Source: Capra hircus (Eukaryota > Chordata > Mammalia > Artiodactyla > Bovidae). Taken from it: a stretch of DNA of 64,000 bases. Numbering within the stretch: the first letter of the stretch is position 1; each line of letters opens with the position of its first letter. Positions 11,345 through 23,475 of the stretch are shown here, piece after piece. The position numbers and the translations under genes were made by a program. The notes under the pieces are model-generated. The model made no database searches, was not told the DNA's origin, and saw only the letters and a program-made list of their open reading frames with translations. The DNA lies in NCBI RefSeq assembly GCF_001704415.2, contig NC_030824.1, forward strand, positions 35,211,022 through 35,275,021, read 5' to 3'.

Positions 11345-13106
11345 ATAAAATCTCAAAGTTTGTATAGAGACACAAAAATTCCCAAATAGAAAATGCAATC
11401 TTGAGAAATAAAAACGGAGCTGGAGGAATCAGGCTCCCTGACTTCAGACTGTACTACATAGCTACAGTTATCCAAACAGTATGGTACTGGCACAAAAAAT
11501 AGAAATCTAAATCAATGCAACAGAATAGAAAATGCAGAAATAAGTCCATGCACCTATGGACAATTAATATGACAAAGGAGGTGAGTCTATATACAATGTT
11601 GTAGACAGTCTCTCCCTGGAGAAGTAACGGCAACCCATTCTAGTATTCTTACCTGGAGATTCCCATGGAGAGAGGAACCTGGAAGGCTACATTCCATAGG
11701 GTAGCACAGAGTCGGATATCACTGAACCAACTAAACAGCAGCAAAGACAGTCTCTTCCACAAATGGGGCTGGGGAAACTGGACAGCTACATGTAAAAAAA
11801 TTAAATTAGATCATTCTTTAACTCCATGCACAAAAATAAGCTCAAAATGGATTAAAAACCTAAATGTGAGGGCAAGCACTATTAAAATCTTACAGGAAAA
11901 CATAGGCAGAACACTTTCTGGCATAATCCACCGAGATACCTTTCTTGATCCATCTCCCAGAATAATGGAAATAAAAATAAAACAAACAAATATACCTACT
12001 TAAACTCAAAAATTTTTGCATAGTGAAGGAAACAATAAACAAATGAAAAGACATTATATGGATTAGGAGAAAATATTTGCAAATAATGTGAGCAATAAAG
12101 ATTAATCTCCAAAATTTACATAGAGCCCATGATGTGTAACAGCATCAAAATAAAACACCCACTCAAAAAATGGGCAGGAGACCTAAACAGACATTTCTCT
12201 AGAGAAGACATAAGATGGTCAACAGGCACATGAAAAGATATTAAATATCACTAATTATTGGAGAAATATAAATCAAAACTGCAATGAGATATAACCTCAC
12301 ACCAGCCAGAATGGCTATAATCAAAAAATCTACAAACAATAAATACTGAGAAGGATATGGAGAGAAGGGAACCCTCTCACTCTGTTGGTGGGAATGTAAA
12401 TTGGTACAGCCACTATGGAGAACAGCATGGAGATTCCTTTAAAAACTGAAAGTAGACTAACATAAGACCATGCAATCCCACTCTTGGGCATAAATCCAGA
12501 GGAAAACACGATCCAGAAGGATACATACACCCCAATATATTTCACTGTAGCATTTTAAAACTGTCAAGACATGGTAGCAACCTAAAAGCCCATCAATAGA
12601 GAAATGGACAAAGAAAATGTGATACATACATACAATGGAATATTACTCAGCCATAAAAAAGAATGAGATAATGCTATTTGTAGCAAAATGAATAGACCTA
12701 GAGAGTGTCACACTGAGTGAAGTCAGAGAAGGAGAAATATCATATGACATCCCTTACATGTGGAATCTAGAAAGAAATGATACAAATTAAATTACTTATA
12801 AAAGGGCAACAAAATCACAGACTTCAAGAACGAGCTTATGGTTTCTAGGGAGAAGGATGGAGTGAAGGGAGTTTGGGATAGGTACAAACACATTGCTATA
12901 CTTAAAATAAATAACCAACAAAAACCTGCTATATAGCACATGTAACTCTGTTAAATGTTATGTGGCATCCTGGATTGAAGATAGGTTTGGGGAAGAATGG
13001 ATATATGTATGTGTATGGCTGAGTCCTTTCACTGTTCACCTGAAACTATCACAATATTGATTGTTAATTTGCTGTAACCAATACAAAATAAAAAAAATTT
13101 TTAAAG
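11345..13106 (+). mobile_element. Old L1, 3' part of ORF2 plus 3'UTR
   Basis: Diverged L1 beginning in the C-terminal third of ORF2 (GAGCTGGAGGAATCAGGCTC, 11418 onward), running through the Cys-rich C-terminus and a long 3'UTR to an A-rich end (about 13087-13106). Frames are shattered: the only open stretch is 11757-12003 (about 82 codons, SKWIKNLNVR-type ORF2 text). A Bov-A SINE interrupts it at 11614-11744. It differs from the young L1s here in its 3'UTR, so it is an older family. Confidence 0.88.
11614..11744 (+). mobile_element. Bov-A SINE inserted in L1, with TSD
   Basis: Bov-A body with a short CAG-type tail, flanked by an 11-bp TSD AGACAGTCTCT (11603-11613, 11745-11755). The L1 resumes exactly after the second copy, so the SINE is younger than this L1. 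Confidence 0.9.
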
Positions 13107-13288
13107 GGAGCTATTAAAGAGAACAAGTTTATTTTAACAACAAAAGCCCTGAAGGTGGGCAGAATCAGATTAATTCCTTGGATAAAAAGCCACCATCTTT
13201 CCATATCCATCATGCTTTGTTTTCTACTTAGATTTAGCAGGTGTATAGGAGTGAATCGCAGCAAACTCAAAGATATACAATATTACTT
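13107..13288. other. Spacer
   Basis: Short unassigned sequence between two L1-derived segments. Confidence 0.4.
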
Positions 13289-13331
13289 TTTAAAACTAAT
13301 CTTTATTGGAATATAGTTGCTTTTACAATAT
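13289..13331 (-). mobile_element. L1 3' end remnant
   Basis: CTTTATTGGAATATAGTTGC followed by TTTTACAATATTGT is the reverse complement of an artiodactyl L1 3' terminus. It is cut by the adjoining SINE. Confidence 0.65.
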
Positions 13332-13541
13332 TGTGCTAAGTCACTTCAGTCGTGTCCAAATCTTAATGACCCTATGGGTGGTAGCCTGCCAGGCTCTTCT
13401 GTCCATGGGATTCTCCAGGCAAGAATACTGGAGTGGGTTGCCATGCCCTTCTCCGGGAATCTTCCCAATCCAGGGATTGAACCTGTGTCTCTTATGTCTC
13501 CTGCATTTAGCAAATGAGTTCTTTACCACTAGTGCCACCTG
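13332..13541 (-). mobile_element. Bov-tA SINE
   Basis: Full Bov-tA read on the minus strand, from the head (AGGTGGCACTAGTGGTAAAG) to the GTGACTTAGC-type end. Confidence 0.88.
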
Positions 13542-14416
13542 TTTTTTATAACTTCATTTCTAACTATGAGTTCACATTCTTCAAATCTGACAAGAAAAAT
13601 GAAGTCAACTTTTACTAAATTTAGACTTACTTGTTTCTGGGATTTTACCACCATTACGGTATCTTTTGCAATTTCAGCTCTTTAGAGATGGAAATAGATT
13701 ACTGACCTCCATTTTTATTTTTATTGTTATCAGTTTATCTTTCTAATATGTTTGTTTTATAATGTTCCTGTCCCACACTTCAGACACAAAATCTTTACCT
13801 TGTAATTTTGCATAAGGTCTTGCATATTCAGCATAGGTTCTTGCTGCCTCTTAGGAGATACTTGTCTATAAACAAGTAGCCTATTTTCTTTCTTGCCATC
13901 TACCACACTTCTCTTTCTCTCAACTTGAGGAAAACTATTAATTGTATGGGGAAATTGCTTTTTCCAAAATCACAATACTTATTTTTGAGTACACACAAAC
14001 TCCTACGGAGTCAAACACCAGGAAAGACATGTGTACTGCTTCTATTCTCTCTGTTCAATGCATCACAAACTTGTTAGAAGCTAATAAGCACGGAGTCAGC
14101 ATTTCTATTGGTGACCTGCAAGTACCAAGAGAAAAAGGAAAATAGCAAAATATTATCCAGCCACACATATTAATAGATATCTTGCTCAGAATATCACAGA
14201 CAACTTGGCAAAAATACTTGAAATATTTAAAAATAAATGGAAATCAAAATAAAATACCTAGCATATATTGCCAACTCCATTGCCCTTTTTCTGGACACTG
14301 TTTTTCAGCTGCTCTTTGTGCCAAAATGGGCTCTAATTAATGATTTCTTTACTGTTACATGTTGTTTGTTGTTCATGTTACATGCAGTTGATCTGAGTTT
14401 TTTGGTTTTTAAAAAA
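13542..14416. other. Unique AT-rich DNA
   Basis: About 870 bp without recognised repeat or coding content. Confidence 0.5.
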
Positions 14417-14424
14417 TATATATA

Positions 14425-14467
<43 letters not shown>
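14417..14467. repeat. (TA)n microsatellite
   Basis: About 50 bp of nearly pure TA with one TGTG interruption, adjoining the 5' break of a BovB. Confidence 0.9.
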
Positions 14468-14470
<3 letters not shown>

Positions 14471-14475
14471 CCAGT

Positions 14476-15694
14476 ATTCTCCAAGCTATGTGAACCAAGA
14501 ACTTCCAGATGTTCCAGTTGGATTTAGAAAAGGCAGAGGAACCAGAGATCAAATTGCCAACATCTGTTGGATCATAGAAAAAACTAGAGAATTCCAGAAA
14601 AACATCTACTTCTGCTTCATTGACTACACTAAAGCCTTTGACTGTGTGAATCACAACAAAATGTGGAAAATTCTTCAAAAGATGGGAATACCAGAACACC
14701 TTTTCTACCTCCTGCAAAACTTGTATCCAGATCAAGAAGCAACAGTTAGAACCAGACATGAAGCAATGGACTGGTTCAAAATTGGGAAAGAAGTACATCA
14801 AGGCTGTATATTGTCACCTTGCTTATTTAACTTATATGCAGAATAAATCATGTGAAATGTTAGGCTGGATCAATCACAAGCTGGAGTTAAGGTTGCTGGG
14901 AGAAATATCATTAACTTCAGATATGCAGATGACACCACCTTATGGCAGAAAGCAAAGAGGTACTAAAGAACCTCTTGATGAAGGTAAAAGAGGAGAGTGG
15001 AAAAAGCTGGCTTAAAACCCAACATCCAAAAACTAAGATCATGGCATCCAGTCCCATCAGTTCATGACAAATAGATGGGGAACAAAGGAAACTGTGACAG
15101 ACTTTATTTTACTGGGCTCCAAAATCACTACAGACAGTGGCTACAGCCATGAAATGAAATGACACTTGCTCCTTGGAAGAAAAGCTATGACCAACCTAGA
15201 CAGCATATTAAAAAGCAGAGACATTGCTTTGCTAACAAAGGTCCATCTAGTCAAAGCTATGGTTTTCCCAGTACTCATGTATGGATGTGAGAGTTGGACC
15301 ATAAAGAAGGATGAGTGCTAAAGAACTGATGCTTTTGAACTGTGGTTGGAGAAGACTCTTGAGAGTCACTTAGACTGCAAGATCTACCTGTCAATCATAA
15401 AGGAAATCAATCCTGAATATTTATTGGAAGGACTGATGGTGAAGCTAAAGCTGCAATATTTTGGTCACCCGATGCAAAGAGCCAACACATTGGAAAAGAC
15501 GCTGACGCTGGGAAACATTGAAGGCAGGAGGAAAAGTGGATGACAGAGGTCAAGATGGTTGGATGGCATCACTGACTCAATGGACATGAGTTTGAGTAGA
15601 CTCCAGGAGATGCTGAAGGACAGGGAAGCCTGCCATGCTGCAGTCCATGAGGTCACAAAGAGTCGGACATGACTGAGTGACTCAACAATAACAA
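14476..15694 (+). mobile_element. Diverged BovB, RT to 3' end
   Basis: Starts in the RT (ELPDVPVGFRKGRGTRDQIA) directly after the (TA)n tract and runs to the BovB 3' end (GACTGAGTGACTCAACAATA). The frame 14430-14846 keeps DYTKAFDCVNHN and GCILSPCLFNLYAE. After that the frame is lost repeatedly, and the catalytic region (TCAGATATGCAGATGACACC, about 14917) lies in a shifted frame. It has more substitutions than the copies at 20.6, 37.4 and 39.5 kb, so it is older. Confidence 0.9.
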
Positions 15695-15727
15695 TACATT
15701 TAAAAAGTCGAGAAATTGCAAAGGTTT

Positions 15728-15746
15728 TATATATATATATATATAG
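15728..15746. repeat. (TA)n microsatellite
   Basis: Short pure TA run. Confidence 0.85.
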
Positions 15747-18224
15747 CAATTGAATCTCTTCTTTTTTCTTGCACTACCATAAATCTCACTTTCATGATAC
15801 AATCTTTCTTAGTCTTGCTCTTTCTGGTGGTTGCCCCCAATCTCTCACATATTAATCAGCCCTTTAACAGATTAAGTGTTCCACACCACTCTTTGTCCTC
15901 TCCCCTTTTAGTCTTGATATATTTATATCATTCCTAATAATTATCTCAGTGGATAGAGCTTGTGCTGTTGGGGGCAGAGTCTGTTTGCTGTGCCCTCTAT
16001 GTGTTCAGGAGTAAGGACTTGGAGGTGTCAAAGACACCCTCAGTTAAGCTATCTAACTTCTGTTTCATTTCACAATTCTTTCTTCCAACAACATTTAAAT
16101 ATTTAGATTCTCTGTTATTTAATAAAGATTCGTGACCTTTTCCATGTATGCTACAGGCCATGGCTTCCTCAGTTTACATTTCTAGAATCTTTACATTCCC
16201 TAGACATATTTTTTTCCCAGAACATTGTCCTGATACAGTTGCTCTCATTATTCCATTTTGTTTATTATTATCATAACAGGCAAAATAAAGACAATTAATG
16301 CAGACAAAAAGAAACCATAAATAACTTTTAGAATCATCCAAACTTTAGCAAATTCTCCAGAAGAAATAGAATATAAAGATTTTTTATTAATCTGCCTTTT
16401 TAGTAGCCAAAGCTATTTGTATTTCTTTTGCCATCTTCATTAAATTTTCCATCACTTCCCCTCCACCATGCTTAGAAAATGCTCCTTTTTAGATGACTTT
16501 AAAATGAGATTATTATTTTATAATTATAATTTTATCATTATGTGCTTTATAATGATTTAACATAGAGCTATGTGATATGACATTAATTAAAGCTACCATC
16601 AGAAACAAATATGAAAAAGGAAATCTTTTAGAATAAAAAATAAATTTCCTTTGAAAAAATTAAAATTAAAAAATGTGGGTTTTGACAGCAGTTTTCTTTT
16701 TGTTTTCGAGCAGGAAGATATTACATTCATATTCATGGGTTCTGTTGGAAAATGAAATGCTCTCAAACTTATGGACCTCTTTTTCTCCTTCAGTATTATT
16801 CAAAATGAGTTGAAGTTCAATACAGATAGTCTAGATCTGGTTGCCATAGCTCTCATATCTATTTTCAATCAACTTTCAAAGGGTCACACTTGCTGCATTT
16901 TATAATTCTTTCCTATAATCATTTTAATCATTACATTATGCAAGATCTATATGTGTGTATATTTCCTGTACATATATTAAAAGAAAAGGAAACTGTTAAT
17001 TTGATAGTGCTATTGAATATATTCAAATGTGTCCTTGGAAAAATTTTGATATTTTTATTTATCTTTCTGGATAAGGAATTAATGATTGCTACCAAGGAAT
17101 CACACAAGTAGGACAGTCAGTCTGAAATGCCAACGAGATCCATAAACTGGAAGCACTGTTTGCTGTTCTACTGAACAATACGGACGGATTCACATGCACA
17201 CTCTGTCACAGTGCAGCCTATGTTAATATACAGAGAAGTACAAAGAGGCCCTACAACTCATTAATCTCAGCTTACCTGGCTTTAGGGAGAAAACTAAAAT
17301 GCAGGTTAACCAGTAGAGGTGCTGTGCTTATTTACAAACTATTTTGAAATGTCCTACTGAAGTCTATTAACAAGTGGTTTGTTACCATGAAAATTTTTAA
17401 AATATAACTAGCAGTAAAATACAATTCTTTGGAATACAAGAACTTCCGTTGTGTATTTAGGATTTAGATCCATGCATTTGTTGCTCAATTTCCATTGCCT
17501 ATTTTTTCTTATTTTTTGTGCTTATTCTCAAAATTCTAGAAAAATCATTTCCAAATTGTGTGTCAGTACCCACTGGTGGGTAATGAAATAAATGCAGTGT
17601 ATTTTTGAATTTGTAAATGAAATAAAGAGAATGAAGTAGAATAGAAACTATCATAACACATCACATGGTCTCTTAGCAACATCTGTGTGCTTTGCAATAA
17701 ATGGGCCATGATTTGAAATGTATTTCTAACTGTATATTTTTAAAAGTTCGTACAGAAAAAAAGACATAAATGTAAGATCTTATTTTAGAGATCTATGTGT
17801 ATAAGACAAAAACTTTAAGAAGAGAATGATCATTCCCGTCTGAAGTTTTCTTCTCCTACCAAAAATGAAAATAACAATAGGTCCTCTAAATCAGCACACA
17901 CATCATCTTTTTCTTCTTTTTTTAGAATATCTCACTCAAAAATTAATTTAACTGTAAAATGACTCAATATACCTATATGAGTGCTATAATCTTCCTTAAA
18001 GTAAAAAAAAAAAACCAATCTTAGTAGACTTTGTAAAAAAATTGCACATGTCCTATTTTAGAATTATCAGAAAATATAATAAATCAAAATATAAATAAGA
18101 ATTTATTTCTTTAAATTCCTAGCTTATCTTTTTTATAGACTTAGAATCTAAATCATTTTTAATGGGAATTTTGCCCTCTGTACTTTCTTCTCTCCCATTT
18201 CATCCCAATCTACTTCCAGATATG
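15747..18224. other. Unique AT-rich intergenic DNA
   Basis: About 2.5 kb with no recognised repeat. 17100-17330 is noticeably less AT-rich than its surroundings and has no repeat signature. No coding frame with recognisable content. Confidence 0.5.
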
Positions 18225-18300
18225 AAAACAGATTTATAGCAATGCATATAAAGCTAGGCACTCAGTGGACACTCCATAAATATTTGTTGATGATTATAAC
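18225..18300 (+). repeat. MIR/L2-like ancient repeat fragment
   Basis: CTAGGCACTCAGTGGACACT followed by CCATAAATATTTGTTGATGA resembles the common mammalian ancient-SINE/LINE2 end (GGCACATAGTAGGCACTCAA-type, then TAAATATTTGTTGAATGA). Confidence 0.5.
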
Positions 18301-18783
18301 TTTGTCTTGACTAGATTGCTCATATAATTGCTTTAAATCTCCTGTGGCAATTTAGTTACACTGTGTGGAATTTGGCACATCAATTAGAAAAACCTTCTTA
18401 AATTTGCATATAGACAGATGATGCTTTCATCAAATTAATTTAGGTCCTTTTATAACAGACCATGACAATATTTTGATATCCAAAATGAATCCAGTTATAA
18501 GGATAAAAATATTAAAATACATCATAACTAATCCTAACTATGCCATAAATGCTTATTATGTTACATCTGCATCTGGAATATTTTAGGTTTAAGGATATTA
18601 AATCAACAAATTTATGATTCCATCTGTCAAAAGTCTATAAAGCCTAAAAATGCCACCAACTATGTCATTAAAACTAGACTTCCAAAGTCTGCCTATATTA
18701 ACAAGGAGATAAATGAGCAGACAATGTAAAGTCACATAGGATTCACTTTTTCTTCAGTGAATTTGGCTCTTTCTTTAAATATT
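18301..18783. other. Unique AT-rich DNA
   Basis: Nothing recognised. Confidence 0.5.
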
Positions 18784-19022
18784 TTTGTTGTCGTTTAGTC
18801 CCTAAGTTGTGTCTTACTCTTTGCAACCCATGGACTGCAGCATGCCAGGGTTCCCTGTCTTTTCCCATCTCCTGGAGTTTGCTTACTAAAGTCCATTGAG
18901 TTGGCAATGTTATACAACTATCTCAACCTCTGTCACCCCCTTCTCCTTTTGCCTTTAATCTTTCCAGTCATCAGAGTTTTTTCCAATGCGTCGGCTCTTC
19001 ACATCAGGTGGCCAAAGTTTCT
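18784..19022 (-). mobile_element. Old BovB 3' end fragment
   Basis: About 240 bp, strongly diverged. It starts with the older-type terminus (TTGTTGTCGTTTAGTCCCTA) and ends at GGCCAAAG, matching only the last quarter-kilobase of BovB in reverse. Confidence 0.8.
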
Positions 19023-19261
19023 TTAAACTTGGATATTTTCTTAACTTTAAAATTCTCTCTGCAACTTCTGGGAATCTGTGTAACTAATAATATAATCTGC
19101 AACATTATAGCTCTTTTTCCAGCTGGTTAAGTGCATTTACATCTTTAAAAAAAAAAGAGAAAGAGAGAGTGCTCAGATAAATAAATGTAACTGTACTTCA
19201 AAGTTTTTTTTTTTTTCCTTTAATGTTAGAAACATAATAACATACACTAACCACATAAAGA

Positions 19262-19382
19262 GGGAAATGGCAACCCACTCCAGTGTTCTTGCCTGGAAAA
19301 TCCCAGGGATGGGCTGTTGTCTCTGGGGTCGCACAGAGTCAGACACGACTGAAGTGACGCAGCAGCAGCAGCAGCAGCAGCA
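19262..19382 (+). mobile_element. Bov-A SINE with (CAG)n tail
   Basis: Bov-A monomer with a small internal deletion (part of the GGAGCCTGGTGG region is missing) ending in a CAG tract at 19359-19382. Confidence 0.85.
19359..19382. repeat. (CAG)n microsatellite
   Basis: About 8 CAG units forming the tail of the SINE. Confidence 0.85.
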
Positions 19383-20599
19383 ACCACATATAAGTTTTTA
19401 TCTAGACTCTCAATTTTACTTGCTCTCCTATTGTCAAACTTCCAAATATGGGATAATTTTCTAATTCTTTTTTAATTTGGGGTCTTCTATGAAGCCCATT
19501 ATTTAAAATACCATTTTTAAGAACACTCTAAGTGTCTCAATTGCCTCATTCAGAAGATTATAAGTAATTTCATGATTTTATTTTCCATCTCTATTGGTAT
19601 TTTGTTGATAAATGAAGAACTAGAGGGAAAATCATTTCTGTGAAATGCTTTTACCAACAGATCATACCTTCTTCAGAGGCCAATTTAATTCCGTTATCAA
19701 AGCAGCCCAGATACCCCCAGGCAGGATGATCTGTATATTGAAACCTCATCTGGGAGGGCCATTTCTGAAGTCTGACACAACACTGAATCATTTCTCATTC
19801 TGTCCTGTACTCAAAGAAAGGCAGACCAGATCTACACAACTCACTGGAGTGCACTTGGAACCAGGAAGGATACTCTGCTTCTGAATGCACTCACTCTGAC
19901 CACGGTGCTGCATACATCCTTGCCTCCAAAACATCCCACAGACCACCATGGCTGACACAGAACTTCTTGCAGTCAGTGTTGATACACTGCTTGGGTGTAT
20001 TTTTCCCCATCTTCATAAATATTTCATTCTGTTTTGCCTGTGTAAAAAACTGAACATGTTGATCTGGAAACTAGAAAAAAAAATTTTTTTTCACCTGAGA
20101 TTACCTCAATTCAAAAGCGCTCTATTATTTATCTTTTTAATTCATTCTCTTTTAAAAATAAAAACTACTTATCTTTACAGAATTGCAATCATTTTAGTTA
20201 TATTTAAAACAGTTAAAAACAAAATTAAGTTGGATATATTCCAGTCTTATTTCTTTAATGTCATTACAAACATCAAACTAATTGGACCTATTTCTGTGTG
20301 CATATATGTTTTAAATTTCTTGTTACTTTTCCTTCCCAAATTAAGCTTTCAAAATCTCTTGTTTGCTATGCATTTTATTTTAGATGCTGATTTATTTTGT
20401 TGCATCATCTTTTGGTTTTCAATTTTTCTTCAACAAGAAGGTAAAATCTAAGAATGGTATAATTCTGTTTCTTTCATCATGTACTACAGTAGGGACCAAT
20501 TACATTTCTACAGCCCCTCAAAAACAGTAGGTGAATGGAAATGATACATTCACAATTTACTTTGGTTCACCCTGAAGCATGTCTTCACTCATCAAATGT
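19383..20599. other. Unassigned region with two open frames
   Basis: Contains frames 19645-19884 (79 codons) and 19948-20451 (167 codons, plus strand). The ATG at 19948 sits in a near-ideal Kozak context (ACCACCATGG). The 167-codon product is highly hydrophobic and Leu/Ile/Phe-rich, as expected of translated AT-rich noncoding DNA. No domain, signal or family is recognised and no neighbouring exon supports it. I do not call a gene. Confidence 0.4.
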
Positions 20600-22575
20600 T
20601 TCAGTTCAGTTCAGTTCAGTTCAGTCGCTCAGTCGTGTCCGACTCTTTGCGACCCCATGAATCGCAGCACGCCAGGCTTCCCTATCCATCACCATCTCCC
20701 AGAGCTCACTCAGACTCACGTCCATCGAGTCTGTGTTGCCATCCAGCTATCTCATCCTGCGTCGTCCCCTTCTCCCCCTGCCCCCAATCCCTCCCAGCAT
20801 CAGAGTCTTTTCCAATAAGTCAACTTTTCGCATGAGATGTCGAAAGTACTGGAGCTTCAGCTTTAGCATCACTCCTTCCAGAGAAATCCCAGGGTTGATC
20901 TACTTCAGAATGGACTGGTTGGATCTCTTTGCAGTCCAAGGGACTCTCAAGAGTCTTCTCCAACACCACAGTTCAAATGCATCAATTCTTCAGCGCTCAG
21001 CCTTCTTCACAGTCCAACTCTCACATGCATATGTGACCACAGGAAAAACCATGGCCTTGACTAGACGGACCGTAGTCGGCAAAGTAATGTCTCTGCTTTT
21101 GAATATGCTATCTAGGTTGGTCATAACTTTTCTTCCAAGGAGTAAGCGTCTTTTAATTTCATGGTTGCAGTCACCATCTGCAGTGATTTTGGAGCCCAAA
21201 AAATAAAGTCTGACACTGTTTCTACTGTTTCCCCATCTATGTCCCATGAAGTGATGGGACCAGATGCCATGATCTTCGTTTTCTGAATGTTGAAATTTAA
21301 GCCAACTTTTTCGCTCTCCTCTTTCACTTTCATCAAGAGGCTTTTTAGTTCCTCTTCACTTTCTGCCATAAGGGTGGTGTCATCTGCATACCTGAGGTGA
21401 TTGATATTTCTCCCAGCAATCTTGATTCCAGCTTGTGTTTCTTCCAGTCCAGCGTTTCTCATGATGTACTCTGCATAGAAGTTAAATTAGCAGGGTGACA
21501 ATATACAGCCTTGATGTACTCCTTTTCCTATTTGAAACAAGTCTGTTGTTCCGTGTCCAGTTCTAACTGTTGCTTCCTGACCTGCATACAGATTTCTCAA
21601 GAGCTAGGTTAGGTGGTCTGGTATTGCCATCTCTTTCAGAATTTTCCACAGTTAATTGTGATCCACATAGTCAAAGGCTTTGGCATAGTCAAGAAAGCAG
21701 AAATAGATGTTTTTCTGGAATTCTCTTGCTTTTTTGATGATCCAGCGGATGTTGGCAATTTGATCTCTGGTTCCTTTGCCTTTTCTAAAACCAGCTTGAA
21801 CATCCGGGAGTTCACGGTTCACGTATTGCTGAAGCCTGGCTTGGAGAATTTTGAGCATTGCTTTACTAGCGTGTGAGATGAGTGCAATTGTGTGGTAGTT
21901 TGAGCATTCTTTGGCATTGCCTTTCTTTGGAATTGGAATGAAAACGGACCTTTTCCAGTCCTGTGGCCACTGCTGGGTTTTCCAAACTTGCTGGCGTATT
22001 GAGTGCAGCACTTTCACAGCATAATCTTTCAGGATTTGAAACAGCTCAACTGGAATTCCATCACCTCCACTAGCTTTGTTCGTAGTGATGCTTTCTAAGG
22101 CCCACTTGACTTCACATTCCAAGATGTCTGGCTCTAGATTAGTGATCACATCATCATGATCATCTGGGTCTTGAAGATCTTTTTTGTACAGTTCTTCTGT
22201 GTATTCTTGCCACCTCTTCTTAATATCTTCTGCTTCTGTTAGGTCCAGACCTTTTCTGTCCTTTATCGAGCCCATCTTTGCATGAAATGTTCCCTTGGTA
22301 TCTCTAATTTTCTTGAAGAGATCTCTAGTCTTTCCCATTCTGTTGTTTTCCTCTATTTCTTTGCGTTGATCGCTGAAGAAGGCTTTCTTATCTCTTCTTG
22401 CTATTCTTTGGAACTCTGCATTCAGATGCTTATATCTTTCCTTTTCTCCTTTGCTTTTTGCCTCTCTTCTTTTCACAGCTATTTGTAAGGCATCCCCAGA
22501 CAGCCATTTTGCTTTTTTGCATTTCTTTTCCATGGCGATGGTCTTGATCCCTGTCTCCTGTACAATGTCACGAAC
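20600..22575 (-). mobile_element. BovB LINE, ~2 kb, young, 5'-truncated
   Basis: Minus-strand BovB from its 3' tail (four tandem CAGTT units at 20600-20625) to the region just after the endonuclease, where homology stops at 22575 (complement of the CACGAACC text). Low apparent decay. No TSD was visible. Confidence 0.93.
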
Positions 22576-22596
22576 CACAGGTCTATTATATATCAT
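20990..22596 (-). pseudogene. BovB reverse transcriptase, nearly open, shared stop
   Basis: Reads from the post-endonuclease linker (KRREAKSKGEKERY) through RT text (TTNKASGGDGIPVELFQILK, GNAKECSN, QAGFRKGKGTRDQIANIRWI, DYAKAFDYVDHN). The frame 21652-22596 is 314 codons, the longest in the window; its first codons (22576-22596) lie in flanking DNA. It ends at a TAA where other copies have AAA. A second in-frame stop, TAG, lies at 21604-21606 between HLT and LLR. The same TAG occurs in the copies at 37.5 and 40.5 kb. A further stop replaces Leu in SPCLFN. The catalytic YADD is intact (21379-21390, with NHLR before it). A frameshift follows near 21200. Not functional. Confidence 0.9.
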
Positions 22597-23314
22597 AGTT
22601 GAATGTGGTGTGTGCTGGGTACTAATAAATTAGGAATAACTATTACTCAAAAAATATATAAGCATACTTCAATGATACAATGAAATGACTTAAGTCAATT
22701 TTCATGCCTCAGATCAACAGAGTCAGGAGTCTTGGATTCTGCCACTATGTTCCTGGACCTAAGTCTCCTCTGAAAGAGTCGTCCTCTATACAGATTCTGA
22801 AATTCCAATATTTTGCATAAATAAATGTTTCCTATTTCAATTATCAATATTATCAATCTCACATTCTCTTTAATCATGAGCTATATAAAAATGATTAAAC
22901 ACCTCAAGATAATTGCTAAGCCAAGAATACCAATACTTAGCAAAAGCATACATGTTTTATATTACATATTTCTTATAATAAAGCACTTTCACTGTGATTG
23001 GCAGCAAAATGCTCTGTCACCAAAGCTGTCAATTCTCCCTCACACTTTTCTCTTAAATTCAGGCTATTCTTACCATCCATCTGTCACCACCCAAGTGTAG
23101 GTCCTCATCATTTCTCTCTTGGATCAAACATTAAGCATCACTTCTGCATTGCCCCTCAATTCCCTTCAGGAAGTTGTTCTGTTTTCTATATTCATAGAAC
23201 TACAGTAAGCTATCTTCAATAGCACTGACATATTCTCAATTATCTGTTTACATTTGAATCATATATGTATATAACAATCATGATATCTTTTTACAAATTA
23301 TATATATATGTATA
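22576..23314. other. Unique AT-rich DNA
   Basis: Nothing recognised. A TA-rich tract begins near 23296. Confidence 0.5.
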
Positions 23315-23438
23315 AATGGCAACCCACTCTAGTGTTCTTGCCTGGAGAATCCCAGGGACAGGGGAGCCTGGTGAGCTGCCATCTATGGGGTCACACAGAG
23401 TTGGACACGACTGAAGTGACTTAGCAGCAGCAGCAGCA
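23315..23438 (+). mobile_element. Bov-A SINE with CAG tail inside a TA tract
   Basis: Bov-A monomer ending in a (CAG)n tail at 23423-23438, with TA-rich microsatellite on both sides (23300-23314, 23439-23475), as if inserted into the microsatellite. Confidence 0.85.
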
Positions 23439-23475
23439 TATATATATAAACACACACATATATACATATATACTT
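23439..23475. repeat. TA/CA microsatellite
   Basis: TATATATATAAACACACACATATATACATATATAC-type tract after the SINE tail. Confidence 0.75.

Noticed and set aside
20600..20626. Short tandem CAGTT units (also at 39483 and 54282) as a regulatory array or CRISPR-like repeat
   Set aside because: They are the standard 3' terminal repeats of BovB; there are no spacers.
20733..21206. Plus-strand frame of 157 codons, and similar plus/minus mirrored frames at 39613, 49576, 10778 and 25271
   Set aside because: Antisense shadows of BovB coding sequence.
21652..22596. 314-codon minus-strand frame as a host gene
   Set aside because: Its sequence is BovB reverse transcriptase and it lies wholly within a BovB element apart from about seven N-terminal codons from the flank.
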